NCBI GenBank assembly: GCA_029907345.1
Contig: JARYMB010000018.1
Location: forward strand, 1 to 32,510
DNA: 32,510 nucleotides
From: Methanolinea sp.
GTDB taxonomy: Archaea > Halobacteriota > Methanomicrobia > Methanomicrobiales > Methanospirillaceae
Direction of reading: 5' to 3'
The stretch's first letter is position 1; every line of letters starts with the position of its first letter. The notes below the pieces were generated by a model. It had not been told where the DNA came from, did no database searches, and saw nothing but the letters and a program-made list of their open reading frames with translations. Shown one piece after another: positions 16,980 through 25,880 of the stretch. The position numbers were made by a program, and so were the translations under genes.

Positions 16980-17711
16980 ATGATTGGCATGGTTCGCATC
17001 GTCCTCTCACTGGGTGGTTCCGTCCTTTTTCCCTCGCTTGAGGCGCACACGCTCCTCTCCTACGCACCTGTTCTCCAGCGGCTCTGCAGGCAGGCAGACA
17101 TTGCGGTTGTCGTCGGCGGGGGTGGCGAAGCCCGCCGGTACATCACGGTGGCACGGGAATGCGGCGCAGATGAGGCGTCCTGCGATGAGATCGGCATCCT
17201 CGTCACCCGGTTAAACGCCACGCTCCTGCTCGCGGCGCTCGGGGACTCGGCATACCGGAAGGTCGCACAGACCCCGGGGGAGGCGGTTGCGTACATGGGG
17301 AGGCAGAAGATCGTCGTCATGGGCGGGGTGACACCCGCGCAAACGACGGACGCGGTCGCTGCAGTCCTCGCGGAGCTCTCCCGGGCCGATATCCTCGTCA
17401 ACCTGACGTCCGTGGACGGCATTTACACCCGGGACCCGAAGGCAGATCCCTCGGCCCGCCGCTTCGACCGCATGACGTTTGGGGAGCTGCTCGGTGTCGT
17501 CGGGACCGGCGGGCTCGAGGCAGGGTCCAACACCGTCCTTGACATCGTTGCCGCAAAAGTGATCAGCCGGAGCGGGATACCGCTCCTCGTCCTGGACGGG
17601 AGAGAGCCCACTCTCCTCGAAGATGTCCTTGCCGGGAGGAAAACGGCAGGAACGCTCGTGTGCGCTCCCGGAAAGGAGCCTGTGCCCCTGTTGCGGGCCC
17701 CCTCACCATAA
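16980..17711 (+). CDS. pyrH: Uridylate kinase (archaeal type)
   Basis: A 243-residue amino acid kinase-fold protein. The N-terminal VLSLGGSVL is the phosphate-binding loop, VVVGGGGEARRYI and GILVTRLNATLLLAAL are typical of archaeal UMP kinases, and NLTSVDGIYTRDPKADPSA is the nucleotide-binding region. It phosphorylates UMP to UDP in pyrimidine synthesis. GGAG sits 6 bases before ATG 16980; ATG 16989 is an alternative giving MVRIVLSLGG. tRNA-Pro follows 36 bases after the stop. Confidence 0.93.
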   Translation: MIGMVRIVLSLGGSVLFPSLEAHTLLSYAPVLQRLCRQADIAVVVGGGGEARRYITVARECGADEASCDEIGILVTRLNATLLLAALGDSAYRKVAQTPGEAVAYMGRQKIVVMGGVTPAQTTDAVAAVLAELSRADILVNLTSVDGIYTRDPKADPSARRFDRMTFGELLGVVGTGGLEAGSNTVLDIVAAKVISRSGIPLLVLDGREPTLLEDVLAGRKTAGTLVCAPGKEPVPLLRAPSP

Positions 17712-17747
17712 CCTATTTGCCGGAATGCAACAGAAATCTGATCTCCC

Positions 17748-17822
17748 GGGGTAGTAGGGTAGCCTGGTCCATCCTAGAGCGTTTGGGACGCTTTGACGGC
17801 AGTTCGAATCTGCCCTACCCCA
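17748..17822 (+). tRNA. tRNA-Pro(UGG)
   Basis: A 75-nt cloverleaf without intron. The acceptor GGGGTAG pairs with CTACCCC, with discriminator A at 17822. The anticodon stem GAGCG/CGCTT carries the loop TTTGGGA with anticodon TGG and G37. The T-arm GGCAG/CTGCC has loop TTCGAAT. No CCA is encoded. The D-stem is weak (GGGT with ATCC, one G-U pair). The ATG of the endonuclease III gene lies only 5 bases downstream. Confidence 0.93.
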
Positions 17823-17827
17823 TTGCC

Positions 17828-18505
17828 ATGGACAGGGAACGCGCCTGCAGGGTTTACTCCATTCTCGAGGGCCTGTATGGAGACCCCGGTTCCCCGCGAA
17901 CGTTCCTTCGGTTCGAGAACCCGTTCCAGATCCTCATTTTGACCATCCTCTCGGCAAGGACGACCGATCGGAGCGTCAACGCGATCCGGGACCGGCTCTT
18001 TTCCCGGTACCCGCGCCCCGAAGACCTCGCGAATGCCGATCCCCGGGACGTGGAGGAGATTATCCGCCCCCTGGGTTTTTACCGCGAGAAGGCACGGCAT
18101 ATCATGGAAACGTCCAGGGCACTGATCGAGCGGTTCGGCGGGCGCGTCCCGGAGCGGATGGAAGACCTCCTTTCCCTCCCGGGCGTTGGCAGGAAGACGG
18201 CAAACATCGTGCTTGACCATGCCTTCGGCATTCACGAGGGCGTTGCCGTCGACACCCACGTGGCCCGGCTTTCCCGCCGCCTCGGGTTCTCCTCCGGCAG
18301 GGACCCAGCCCGGATCGAGCGCGATCTCATGGCACTCTTCCCGAAAAGTGCATGGGGAAACCTCAATTACCTCCTCATCAGGCACGGGCGGACCACATGT
18401 TCCGCACGGAAACCCTCGTGCACCACCTGCCCGCTCAGGAACCTGTGCCCGTCCGTGACCGGTCCTTTCGAAAAGAAGCCGGTCAGAAGGGAAAAATCGC
18501 CCTGA
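17828..18505 (+). CDS. nth: Endonuclease III (DNA glycosylase/AP lyase)
   Basis: A 225-residue HhH-GPD protein. LPGVGRKTANIVL carries the catalytic Lys (K123), VDTHVARLSRRLG the catalytic Asp (D142), and the 4Fe-4S cluster motif C-x6-C-x2-C-x5-C spans C201-C217. It removes oxidised pyrimidines and nicks the abasic site. ATG 17828 is the first start after tRNA-Pro. The frame is open further upstream, but that part is tRNA. No Shine-Dalgarno fits in the 5-base gap. The 3' end overlaps the convergent Pit permease gene by 23 bases. Confidence 0.93.
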   Translation: MDRERACRVYSILEGLYGDPGSPRTFLRFENPFQILILTILSARTTDRSVNAIRDRLFSRYPRPEDLANADPRDVEEIIRPLGFYREKARHIMETSRALIERFGGRVPERMEDLLSLPGVGRKTANIVLDHAFGIHEGVAVDTHVARLSRRLGFSSGRDPARIERDLMALFPKSAWGNLNYLLIRHGRTTCSARKPSCTTCPLRNLCPSVTGPFEKKPVRREKSP

Positions 18506-19664
18506 AGACCAGGAACCCGATGTACCCGCACGTTGCCGTGAGCGGGATCGTCAGTATCCAGGCCGTCACGATCTTCCTCACGATACCCCACTGGACAGCC
18601 GAGTAGCCCCTCGTCGCACCGATGCCCATGATCGAGCCGCTGATGGCATGCGTCGTCGAGACGGGGACGCCAAACGCCGTCACGAAGGAGAGCACGACAC
18701 CTCCACCCGTCTCTGCGCAGAAACCCTGGTAGGGACGGAGCTTCGTGATCTTCCTCCCCATGGTCTCGACAACCCGCCACCCGCCAAGGAACGTCCCGAG
18801 CGCAATGGCAAGCCCCGAGACGATGATGACCCATGCAGGGACCACGAACTCGGTCAGGATACCGGCTGCAAAGAGGAGTGCGGTAATGACACCCATCGCG
18901 TTCTGGGCATCGTTGCTGCCGTGGCCAAGACTGTAAAACGCTGCCGAAAAAACCTGCAGCCGCGAAAATATCGCATTCATTTTCCCTGCCGGGGAGTTGC
19001 GGAAGAGGCGGATGACCAGCATCCCGAGGAGGTACGCAGACACGAGGCCGAGGACAGGCGAGACCACGATGAAGACGATGATGGCAAGGATTCCCTTGAG
19101 GGGGAGCACCCCGGAAACGATGGCAGGAGGCAGGAGGAGGGATGCCCCGCACAGGAACCCTAACCCGGTATACTCGACCCAGTGTTCTTCCTGCTTCCTC
19201 CGCGCGGCATACGACAGGAGGAGGGCCCCGGTGACGCCCCCTGCAATGAAAACAGCCAGTGTCTTTTCGAAGAGTTCCACGGACGGCCAGATGACCGACC
19301 CGATCCCTCCCCATGCCAGCGCAGAACCGATGAGTCCCCCGACGAGCGCGTGGCTCGCGGAGATGGGAATACCCGCCCAGGAAGAGAGGAAGACCCACAG
19401 GACTGCCGAGCACAGTCCGATGACGATCACCTCGGGAATGAGGAAACCGGGATCGACGATACCCTTTCCAATCGTTTTGGCTACCACCGTCGTGAAGACG
19501 AACGGGCCGACCATGTTGAAGAACGCAGCCATCGCAACGGCCCTGACGGGAGACAGGACCCGCGTCGCAACGACGGTGGCAATGGAATTTGCGGCATCGT
19601 TTAAGCCGTTTACAAAATTGAAGAGGAGTGCAAGGAATATCCCGATGGCAAGCAGTGTCTCCAT
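18483..19664 (-). CDS. pit: Inorganic phosphate transporter, Pit family
   Basis: A 393-residue membrane protein with the two inverted Pit repeats: FNFVNGLNDAANSIATVVATRVL near the N-terminus and SLGHGSNDAQNAMGVIT in the second half. Each is followed by a conserved segment with PISASHALVGGLIGSALAWGG and PVSTTHAISGSIMGIGATRG. About ten hydrophobic helices are visible. It is a cation-coupled low-affinity phosphate importer. It follows its DUF47 partner by 9 bases, which is the usual operon. Confidence 0.93.
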   Translation of the reverse strand: METLLAIGIFLALLFNFVNGLNDAANSIATVVATRVLSPVRAVAMAAFFNMVGPFVFTTVVAKTIGKGIVDPGFLIPEVIVIGLCSAVLWVFLSSWAGIPISASHALVGGLIGSALAWGGIGSVIWPSVELFEKTLAVFIAGGVTGALLLSYAARRKQEEHWVEYTGLGFLCGASLLLPPAIVSGVLPLKGILAIIVFIVVSPVLGLVSAYLLGMLVIRLFRNSPAGKMNAIFSRLQVFSAAFYSLGHGSNDAQNAMGVITALLFAAGILTEFVVPAWVIIVSGLAIALGTFLGGWRVVETMGRKITKLRPYQGFCAETGGGVVLSFVTAFGVPVSTTHAISGSIMGIGATRGYSAVQWGIVRKIVTAWILTIPLTATCGYIGFLVFRAIFPF

Positions 19665-19673
19665 GGTGACCCG

Positions 19674-20303
19674 TCAGGAATGGCGGATGGCAATGTCCGA
19701 GAGGACGTTGGCCACATCCTCGCACCTGTCGGTTGCGTCCTCCAGGTACTCGTAGATGTCCTTCCTCTTGATGATGGTGATGGCATCGTCTGTCCGGAAG
19801 AGATCGTCGTACGCGGCATGGAGGGCGTCGTCCGCCAGGTTCTCCAGGCGGTTCACCTCGATGCACCGCTGCTCTATCTGGCGCGGGTTCTTCATGGTGC
19901 GGATGCCCTTGACGGCCTCCTCGAGCTCGACGACAGAGAGCTGGATGAGTTTTGCGAGCTCGAGCATGTGCGGGTCGGTCTCCTGGATACGGTAATGGTA
20001 CATCCGCGTTGCCGTGCTCTTGATGTAGTCGAGGATATCGTCGAGGGCCGAGGCCAGGCGCGAGATCTCTTCCGGTTCGAGCGGGGTGATGAAGGTCTGG
20101 TTGAGCTGTTCGTAGATCTCGTGGGTGATCTTGTCGCCCTCGTGTTCCAGCTGCTCGATCTGGTGAACCTTCTCCCTGACGTTTGTATAGTCATCGACAA
20201 GGTCGACGATGCGGTAGGATGCAAGCACGACGACAGCGGCAAGCCTCTCGAAGAGAGTGAAAAAAACCTCGTCCTGCGGGATGAGCCATTCCTTAATTGC
20301 CAA
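19674..20303 (-). CDS. DUF47 (PhoU-like) accessory protein of Pit
   Basis: A 209-residue, almost wholly helical, acidic protein with the PhoU-like E/D-rich metal-binding motifs (LEHEGDKITHEIYEQLNQTFITPLE-type core; RLENLADDALHAAYDDLF; LEDATDRCEDVANVLSDIAI). DUF47 proteins accompany Pit permeases and are thought to regulate phosphate entry. The start is TTG 20303: it gives AIKEWLIPQDEVFFTLFE, the usual N-terminus, and GTGATC lies 4 bases upstream. No ATG offers a comparable start. Confidence 0.9.
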   Translation of the reverse strand: MAIKEWLIPQDEVFFTLFERLAAVVVLASYRIVDLVDDYTNVREKVHQIEQLEHEGDKITHEIYEQLNQTFITPLEPEEISRLASALDDILDYIKSTATRMYHYRIQETDPHMLELAKLIQLSVVELEEAVKGIRTMKNPRQIEQRCIEVNRLENLADDALHAAYDDLFRTDDAITIIKRKDIYEYLEDATDRCEDVANVLSDIAIRHS

Positions 20304-20333
20304 GGCAGATCACATTGGGAATCTTCGAGCGAG

Positions 20334-20362
20334 GAAAAAAACACTCCGGTTTGTGCACCGGA
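20334..20362 (-). terminator. Hairpin plus U-tract after tRNA-Ala
   Basis: On the minus strand TCCGGT-GCACAA-ACCGGA (6-bp perfect stem) is followed by GTG and a T7-8 run. A T5 run also lies directly after the tRNA 3' end. It separates tRNA-Ala from the DUF47-pit operon and looks like an intrinsic terminator. Confidence 0.6.
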
Positions 20363-20374
20363 CACAAAAAGTGA

Positions 20375-20446
20375 TGGACCGAGCGGGAATTGAACCCGCG
20401 GCCTCTTCCATGCCAAGGAAGCGATCTTCCGCTGATCTATCGGCCC
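20375..20446 (-). tRNA. tRNA-Ala(GGC)
   Basis: A 72-nt cloverleaf. The acceptor GGGCCGA pairs with TCGGTCC (one G-U), with discriminator A. The D-arm is GATC/GATC. The anticodon stem CTTCC/GGAAG has loop TTGGCAT, anticodon GGC. The T-arm is GCGGG/CCCGC with loop TTCAATT. There is no intron and no encoded CCA. An AT-rich TTTTTTAGG about 27 bases upstream (20473-20481) serves as a TATA box. The 170 bases between here and the gene at 20617 hold no credible ORF. Confidence 0.95.
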
Positions 20447-20616
20447 GTGCCCTACAATGTATGCTGTACTGCCTAAAAAAGAATTGTTTCCTCCCGGCGG
20501 AAAGGAAGGGTTGCCCTGCGATCCCCCGCCACCCCCACAGTCAATCCCCTGCGCGAACCGGGAGTGGTGATGCCAGGGAGTGCTCCCCGGGAAAATGCGT
20601 GGGTGATGCCCTCCTC

Positions 20617-21852
20617 TCACCTCTCTTTCCGGTTTTCCCGCTCCACGAGCTCCCTGATGGCAGGGATGCGCCGGAGGACACGGGCCCTCGCCTGCTCCAT
20701 GCCCTGCCGGAACACGATCTTTCCGTCCCGGACCATCGGAACGAGGAGAGGATCCGCTCCTTTTGGTCCCTCCCGTCTTTCCGGCAGCACCACGTGGCGC
20801 ATATCGGGGAACTCCCAGACCTGTTTTGCCCCGCTCTGCTTTCCCCTCTTGGCACACCCGGCACCATCCTTCTCGACGATGTCCATCGAGAAGTCGAGGA
20901 CCGGCGCGTTTGCAATGGCACCGCCTATCCCGAAAGCGTCCACGATGTCCCGGAACTGTGCAACATCCCCGGCAGTGACACCCCCGGAGAGGAAGATCGT
21001 CACGTCGCTGTACCCCGCCGCATCCAGTTCCCACCTCACCTCCTCGAGGATCGCCCGCATGTCGCCCCGGCGGGAACGGGGCGTGTCGAGCCGCACACCC
21101 CTTGCCCCGCACCGTGCCGCAAGCAGGGACTCCTGTTTCTCGTCGCAGTACGTATCGCAGAGCATAATCCGGGGGACATCCGGTGGTGCATGCCGGTCGA
21201 ATGCACGGAAGGCCTCTTCCGGCGAGGGGTAGCACATCACGAAGGCATGCGGCATCGTGCCCGCGAGCGGGACCCCGGGAGGGGCGCAGGTGTTGCTCAC
21301 GCCGTCCACACCCCCGATCCATGCCGACCGCTCGACCATCGTGGCAATTGCCGGGTGCTGGCGGCGTGAACCAAAGGAAAAGACCTTGCGGTTTCCGGCA
21401 AGAGCCCGCACCCTGGCAGCGGCCGTTGCAATGCCGGACGCGTGGCAGAGGAACCCAAGGATGGCGGTCTCATATCGTGCGATATCCGGCCACTTCCCCC
21501 TGACGCGCAGCACCGGTTCGCGGGGGAAGAAGAGGGATCCCTCCGGCATCGCATCGAGCGAGAGCGGCAGGCCCTCGCAGAGCGAGACGACATCCTCAGT
21601 CCCGCAGACGATACCCCATCCCCCCGGGAGAGCCGATGCGGTGACCTCCATGGCGACCTCCGGGGAATGCCCGGACCTTTCGAGGACCGTGACCGCCCTC
21701 TCGAAATAGATATCCGTGCATTCCCCGGCCCGTATCCGGTCCTCGCCGACGATGGCAAACCGACCCATGGTACAAGGGTGAGGCAGTCCCTCGTGATACA
21801 GGTATTGGAAATTTTCCACCGAAAACGAGAACATCGTCTCTTCCCAAACCAT
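20617..21852 (-). CDS. Nicotinate phosphoribosyltransferase-like protein
   Basis: A 411-residue type II phosphoribosyltransferase-fold enzyme resembling archaeal nicotinate phosphoribosyltransferases. Features are YLYHEGLPHPCTMG near the N-terminus, VLRVRGKWPDIARYETAILGFLCHASG (substrate pocket), SFGSRRQHPAI with the family His, LCDTYCDEKQ, VRLDTPRSRRGD, FLSGGVTAGDV and GIGGAIANAPVLDFSMDIV. It would convert nicotinate and PRPP to nicotinate mononucleotide in NAD salvage. ATG 21834 (MFSFSVENF) is an alternative start. It is divergent from the methylthioinosine phosphorylase gene, 44 bases away. Confidence 0.85.
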   Translation of the reverse strand: MVWEETMFSFSVENFQYLYHEGLPHPCTMGRFAIVGEDRIRAGECTDIYFERAVTVLERSGHSPEVAMEVTASALPGGWGIVCGTEDVVSLCEGLPLSLDAMPEGSLFFPREPVLRVRGKWPDIARYETAILGFLCHASGIATAAARVRALAGNRKVFSFGSRRQHPAIATMVERSAWIGGVDGVSNTCAPPGVPLAGTMPHAFVMCYPSPEEAFRAFDRHAPPDVPRIMLCDTYCDEKQESLLAARCGARGVRLDTPRSRRGDMRAILEEVRWELDAAGYSDVTIFLSGGVTAGDVAQFRDIVDAFGIGGAIANAPVLDFSMDIVEKDGAGCAKRGKQSGAKQVWEFPDMRHVVLPERREGPKGADPLLVPMVRDGKIVFRQGMEQARARVLRRIPAIRELVERENRKER

Positions 21853-21896
21853 GTATACAACCCATGACAGTCTCTGAAACCCGGGAGGGCTCCTGA

Positions 21897-22568
21897 ATGC
21901 TCGGGATCATCGGGGGGACGAGCCTCCTCTATGCACGAATCCCTCCCCTTGAGGAAAGGGTCGTGCACACGCCCTTTGGGAACTGCGAGGTGAGGACAGG
22001 CGACATTGCGATCCTGCTGCGGCACCAGAGGTCGCTTCCCCCCCACAGGATCAATTACCGCGCTCACCTTTCGGCACTCGCCCTACTTGGCGTCGACCGC
22101 CTCGTGCTGATCGGGTCGGCCGGTTCGCTTCAGAAGGAGATCCAGCCGGGGACCGTCATGCTCCCGACCGATTACTTCTCGTTTGCACCGGTTCCGTCCA
22201 TCCATGACCATGCCATATGCCATGTCACCCCCGGTTTCTCGCTCCCGCTCCTCGAACGCCTGCATGCCATCGTGCCCGAGGCCCGGTTCGGCGGGACGTA
22301 CGTGCAGACACCCGGTCCCCGGATAGAGACCATGGCGGAAGTCCGGGCGCTCGCGTCTGTCGGGGATATCGTGGGAATGACGGTTGCATCCGAGGCAACG
22401 CTTGCCGCGGAACTCGGGATCGAGGTCGCCGCATTCTGCACCGTGGACAACTATGCAAACGGCCTGTCCGACGAGATGTTCACGTACGAGGGGCTCCTCG
22501 AGTCGTCGGCATCGTTTGCAAAGAGGAACGAGGAGATCCTCTCGCGTATCATCCGGGGACTGTCCTAG
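21897..22568 (+). CDS. S-methyl-5'-thioinosine phosphorylase (MTAP/PNP family)
   Basis: A 223-residue purine nucleoside phosphorylase-fold enzyme. Visible motifs are the N-terminal LGIIGGTSLL phosphate loop, LRHQRSLPPHRINYRAHLSAL (the H-R-I-N-Y motif), GSAGSLQKEIQPGTVMLPTDYF, TYVQTPGPRIETMAEVR, GMTVASEATLAAELGI and TVDNYANGL. The Asn in DNYAN suggests a 6-oxopurine (inosine-type) substrate. In methanogens this enzyme follows deamination of methylthioadenosine. GGAGG lies 8 bases before ATG 21897. The DadD gene follows after 13 bases, completing a two-step salvage operon. Confidence 0.85.
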   Translation: MLGIIGGTSLLYARIPPLEERVVHTPFGNCEVRTGDIAILLRHQRSLPPHRINYRAHLSALALLGVDRLVLIGSAGSLQKEIQPGTVMLPTDYFSFAPVPSIHDHAICHVTPGFSLPLLERLHAIVPEARFGGTYVQTPGPRIETMAEVRALASVGDIVGMTVASEATLAAELGIEVAAFCTVDNYANGLSDEMFTYEGLLESSASFAKRNEEILSRIIRGLS

Positions 22569-22581
22569 GAGAGACCATCTC

Positions 22582-23892
22582 ATGGAAAAAGATCTATCCT
22601 GCCGGGGAAGCCTCCTCATCAGGGACGTGAGGCTCAATGGAGAGCGGGTCGATATCCTCGTCGACGACCGGGGCATGATTGCTGCGGTGGGAAACGACGT
22701 CGGCCGCACGGAAGGTAAAGGAGCCGACCGCGAGATCGGGGGGAATGGGGCGACCGCCCTGCCCGGCCTCGTGAACACCCATACCCATGCTGCCATGACG
22801 CTTTTCCGGGGGTACGCCGAGGATATGCCGCTCCAGGAGTGGTTGTCAGGCAAGATCTGGCCGATCGAGGCACACCTGACGGGGGATGACGTCTACCGGG
22901 GGACGAAGCTTGCGTGCCTGGAAATGATACGTTCCGGAACGGTTGCATTCTCGGATATGTACTTCTTCATGCAGGATGCGGCGCGGGCCGTCGCCGAGAT
23001 GGGCCTCTGTGCCGTCCTCTCGTACGGCTTCATCGACCTCTTCTCCGAGGAGAAACGGGAGGCGGAGTGCAGGAATACGGAAGAGTTCGTCAGGTTCGTC
23101 AAGGGGCTGTTAAACCCCCGGATAAAGGCCGCCGTGGGCCCCCATGCCGTCTACACGGTTTCGCAGGAGGGTCTTTGCTGGTGCGCGGAATACGCCGCAA
23201 GCGAGGGTATTGGGATCCACATCCACCTGAGCGAGACGGAAAAGGAGGTCACGGACGCGGTCGCGCAGTGGGGAAAACGCCCCCCGGCCATCCTCGACGC
23301 GTGCGGGATACTCACTCCCCGGACGGTTGCAGCCCACTGCTGCTGGCTGGACCGCGACGAGTGCACGCTCCTTGCCCGACGGGGCGTCCACGTTTCGCAC
23401 AACCCTGTGAGCAACATGAAGCTGGCCACGGGACGGGCGATGCCTTACCACTGGCTGAGGGAGGCCGGGGCACCGGTCACCCTCGGGACCGACAGCTGTG
23501 CCTCGAATAACAGCCTCGATCTGGTGTCCGACCTGAAATTTGCCGCCCTGCTCCAGAAGTTTGCCTGGAACTCGCCGACCCTCCTCCCCGCGGAGGAAGC
23601 CCTCGCAATGGCGACATCCGCGGGGGCACGGGCCCTCGGATTTGGAAACGGCAGGATCGCGCCGGGCGAGCCTGCAGATATCATCCTGCTCGATCCGCGG
23701 GCCGTCTGCAACACGCCTGCACACAGTGTCACCTCTAACGTCGTCTATTCCTGCACGGGAAGCGCTGTCCTGACCACGATCTGCCACGGGAGCGTCCTCA
23801 TGCACGACAGGGTCGTCCCCGGCGGGGAGGAGATCATCCGCGAAGCGGCCCGGGCCGCACGGGCACTGGTGGAAAGGGTGCGGGAGACTTAG
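22582..23892 (+). CDS. dadD: 5'-deoxyadenosine deaminase (DadD / MTA-SAH deaminase)
   Basis: A 436-residue amidohydrolase. H-x-H at 67-69 (LVNTHTHAAMTLFRGYAEDMPLQ split by the barrel strand), HIHLSETEKE, HCCWLDRDE, VSHNPVSNMKLATG and LGTDSCASNNSLD are all present, matching archaeal DadD. The family deaminates 5'-deoxyadenosine, SAH and methylthioadenosine, by-products of radical SAM, methyltransferase and polyamine chemistry. ATG 22582 is 13 bases after the phosphorylase stop; the open frame upstream overlaps that gene and is not used. A T7 tract follows the stop by 5 bases. Confidence 0.92.
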   Translation: MEKDLSCRGSLLIRDVRLNGERVDILVDDRGMIAAVGNDVGRTEGKGADREIGGNGATALPGLVNTHTHAAMTLFRGYAEDMPLQEWLSGKIWPIEAHLTGDDVYRGTKLACLEMIRSGTVAFSDMYFFMQDAARAVAEMGLCAVLSYGFIDLFSEEKREAECRNTEEFVRFVKGLLNPRIKAAVGPHAVYTVSQEGLCWCAEYAASEGIGIHIHLSETEKEVTDAVAQWGKRPPAILDACGILTPRTVAAHCCWLDRDECTLLARRGVHVSHNPVSNMKLATGRAMPYHWLREAGAPVTLGTDSCASNNSLDLVSDLKFAALLQKFAWNSPTLLPAEEALAMATSAGARALGFGNGRIAPGEPADIILLDPRAVCNTPAHSVTSNVVYSCTGSAVLTTICHGSVLMHDRVVPGGEEIIREAARAARALVERVRET

Positions 23893-23897
23893 GACCC

Positions 23898-23904
23898 TTT
23901 TTTT
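23898..23904 (+). terminator. U-tract terminator after dadD
   Basis: A T7 run begins 5 bases after the dadD stop, within CCC-T7-CTCCC. The converging acyl-CoA synthetase gene has its own tract at 24039-24045 on the other strand, so the 183-base gap is a two-sided termination region with no ORF of note. Confidence 0.55.
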
Positions 23905-24038
23905 CTCCCGGTGACCGATACGAGGGTATTTGCCTTCTGGTTTTTATCACCGTTTCCGGCTTCCCCATAGAGCGTTTCCAAAGCCCGGTTCTCTGCCCGG
24001 AAAGCGATACCCCGCTTCGTTTTCCTGCCATGAAACGG

Positions 24039-24045
24039 AAAAAAA
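24039..24045 (-). terminator. U-tract terminator after the acyl-CoA synthetase gene
   Basis: A T7 run on the minus strand, 31 bases after the stop at 24076, preceded by AT-rich sequence with no stable hairpin. Confidence 0.45.
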
Positions 24046-24075
24046 GGAATTTTCGGGATTTTCGGACTCTGCCCC

Positions 24076-25776
24076 TCACGCGGTCTCGATCTTTGACACG
24101 TTTTCTAGACCCAGTTCCTTGATGGAGATCTCCCTCATCCTGTACTTCTGGATCTTCCCCGATATGTTCATCGGGAACTCTGTCACGAACTTGACGTACC
24201 GCGGTATCTTGTAGTGGGCAATCTTTCCCCTGCAGAACTCCTTGACCTCGTCCTCGGTCATCGTCTCTCCCTTCTCGACCATGACCCAGGCCATCAGTTC
24301 CTCCCCGTACTTTTCGTCGGGGACACCGATCACGTATACATCGGCAATTTTCGGGTGGTTGTGGAGGAACTCCTCGATCTCGCGGGGGTAGATGTTCTCG
24401 CCGCCCCGGATGACCATGTCCTTGAGGCGCCCGACGATCTTGACGTATCCCTCTGCATCCATCGTCCCGAGGTCCCCGGTGTGGTTCCACCGGTCTGCAT
24501 CCAGCGTCGCATGGGTGGCACTCGGGTTGTTATAGTAGCACTTCATGACGCAGTAGCCGCGGGCACAGATCTCGCCGACCTCTCCGCGCGGGACGATCTT
24601 CCCTGTCTTCGGGTCGATGATCTTGATCTCGGTGTGGGGGAAGACGCGTCCCACCGTCGAGACCCGGCGCTCGAGCGGATCGCGGGTCGTTGTCATCGTG
24701 ATCCCGGGAGCAGTCTCCGTCTGCCCGTACACGATGACGATCTCTGACATGTGCATCTTCCTGTTCACCTCCTTCATCACCTCGATGGGACAGGGGGAAC
24801 CTGCCATGATACCGGTGCGCAGGGTCTCCATGGAGTACCGGGAAAAGTCGGGGTGGGAGAGCTCGGCGATGAACATCGTCGGGACGCCGTGGAGGGCCGT
24901 GCACCGCTCCTTTTCAATGCACTGGAGGACTTCCCCCGCGTTGAAGGTCGGTCCGGGCAGGACCATGGTCGATCCGTGCGTCATGCAGGCGAGGTTCGAG
25001 AGCACCATCCCGAAGCAGTGGTAGAAGGGAACGGGGATGCAGAGCCTGTCTTTTTCGGTGAAGTTCATCCCGTCGCCGATGATGTTGCCGTTGTTGACGA
25101 TGCTGTGGTGGGAGAGGACGACGCCTTTTGGAAACCCCGTCGTGCCACTCGTGTACTGGATATTGACAGCATCGTCAAAGGAGAGGGATTCTTCCCGGGC
25201 GAAAAGTTCGTCATCGGATACGTCGTGTCCCATGCGGTTGATCTCGTCCCACGAGAACATGCCGTCCGGGGCGTTTTCACCCATGAAGATGACGTTTTTC
25301 AGGAACGGGAACTTCTCGGTATGCAGGTGGCCCGGGCGGGACGCCGCGACCTCCGGGCACGCCTCGAGGAACATGCCCACGTAGTCGGAGGTCTTGAACC
25401 GGTCCTGGAGGATCACTGTCTGGATCTCGGCCTGCCGGAGCACGTACTCGAGCTCGTACGTCCGGTAGGCGGGATTGATGTTGACCATGATCGCCCCGAT
25501 CTTTGCAGTCGCGACCTGGGTCACGACCCACTCGGCATGGTTCATGGCCCATATCCCGACCCGGTCGCCCTTTTCAACCCCGATTGCCATCAGTCCCTTC
25601 CCGAGTTCTTCCACCTTCCGGAGGAGGTCCCGGTAGGTGTACCGTATCCCCTGGTGCACCGAGACGAGGGCCTCGGTATCCGGATATTTCCGGGCGACCT
25701 GGGAGAACATTTCGCCTACCGTGAGCCCGAGGAGGGGCTTGTCAGAAATACCGCAATCGTAACTGCCTGCATCCAT
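24076..25776 (-). CDS. AMP-forming acyl-CoA synthetase
   Basis: A 566-residue adenylate-forming enzyme. The P-loop-like [11 protein letters not shown] is at 208-218, followed by PFYHCFGMV, the core motif YGQTETAPG, the hinge region [35 protein letters not shown], and the C-terminal catalytic Lys in [12 protein letters not shown]. Length and motifs place it with medium/long-chain fatty acyl-CoA ligases. Methanogens do not make ester fatty acids, so the physiological acid is unknown. A CTATATGA box centred 27 bases upstream of ATG 25776 predicts a leaderless mRNA. Confidence 0.9.
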   Translation of the reverse strand: MDAGSYDCGISDKPLLGLTVGEMFSQVARKYPDTEALVSVHQGIRYTYRDLLRKVEELGKGLMAIGVEKGDRVGIWAMNHAEWVVTQVATAKIGAIMVNINPAYRTYELEYVLRQAEIQTVILQDRFKTSDYVGMFLEACPEVAASRPGHLHTEKFPFLKNVIFMGENAPDGMFSWDEINRMGHDVSDDELFAREESLSFDDAVNIQYTSGTTGFPKGVVLSHHSIVNNGNIIGDGMNFTEKDRLCIPVPFYHCFGMVLSNLACMTHGSTMVLPGPTFNAGEVLQCIEKERCTALHGVPTMFIAELSHPDFSRYSMETLRTGIMAGSPCPIEVMKEVNRKMHMSEIVIVYGQTETAPGITMTTTRDPLERRVSTVGRVFPHTEIKIIDPKTGKIVPRGEVGEICARGYCVMKCYYNNPSATHATLDADRWNHTGDLGTMDAEGYVKIVGRLKDMVIRGGENIYPREIEEFLHNHPKIADVYVIGVPDEKYGEELMAWVMVEKGETMTEDEVKEFCRGKIAHYKIPRYVKFVTEFPMNISGKIQKYRMREISIKELGLENVSKIETA

Positions 25777-25798
25777 CCCAAAATCGTTCGATGTTCAT

Positions 25799-25806
25799 TC
25801 ATATAG
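25799..25806 (-). promoter_or_regulatory. TATA box of the acyl-CoA synthetase gene
   Basis: CTATATGA on the minus strand is centred about 27 bases from ATG 25776, so transcription should begin at or next to the start codon. There is no Shine-Dalgarno, consistent with a leaderless transcript. Confidence 0.5.
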
Positions 25807-25880
25807 CCCCACCGGAATTTCCTTCGTGCCTTGTCACAGCATAACCCTTAAATCCGCTCAATGTGAGTTAATACAGTCAA

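Noticed and set aside
18367-19866. A 499-codon minus-strand ORF overlapping pit
   Set aside because: It lies in another frame of the same strand over the well-supported Pit gene and is rich in Arg, His and Cys without domain features.
19892-21322. A 476-codon minus-strand ORF spanning tRNA-Ala
   Set aside because: It reads through the tRNA and its terminator and overlaps two real genes in another frame.
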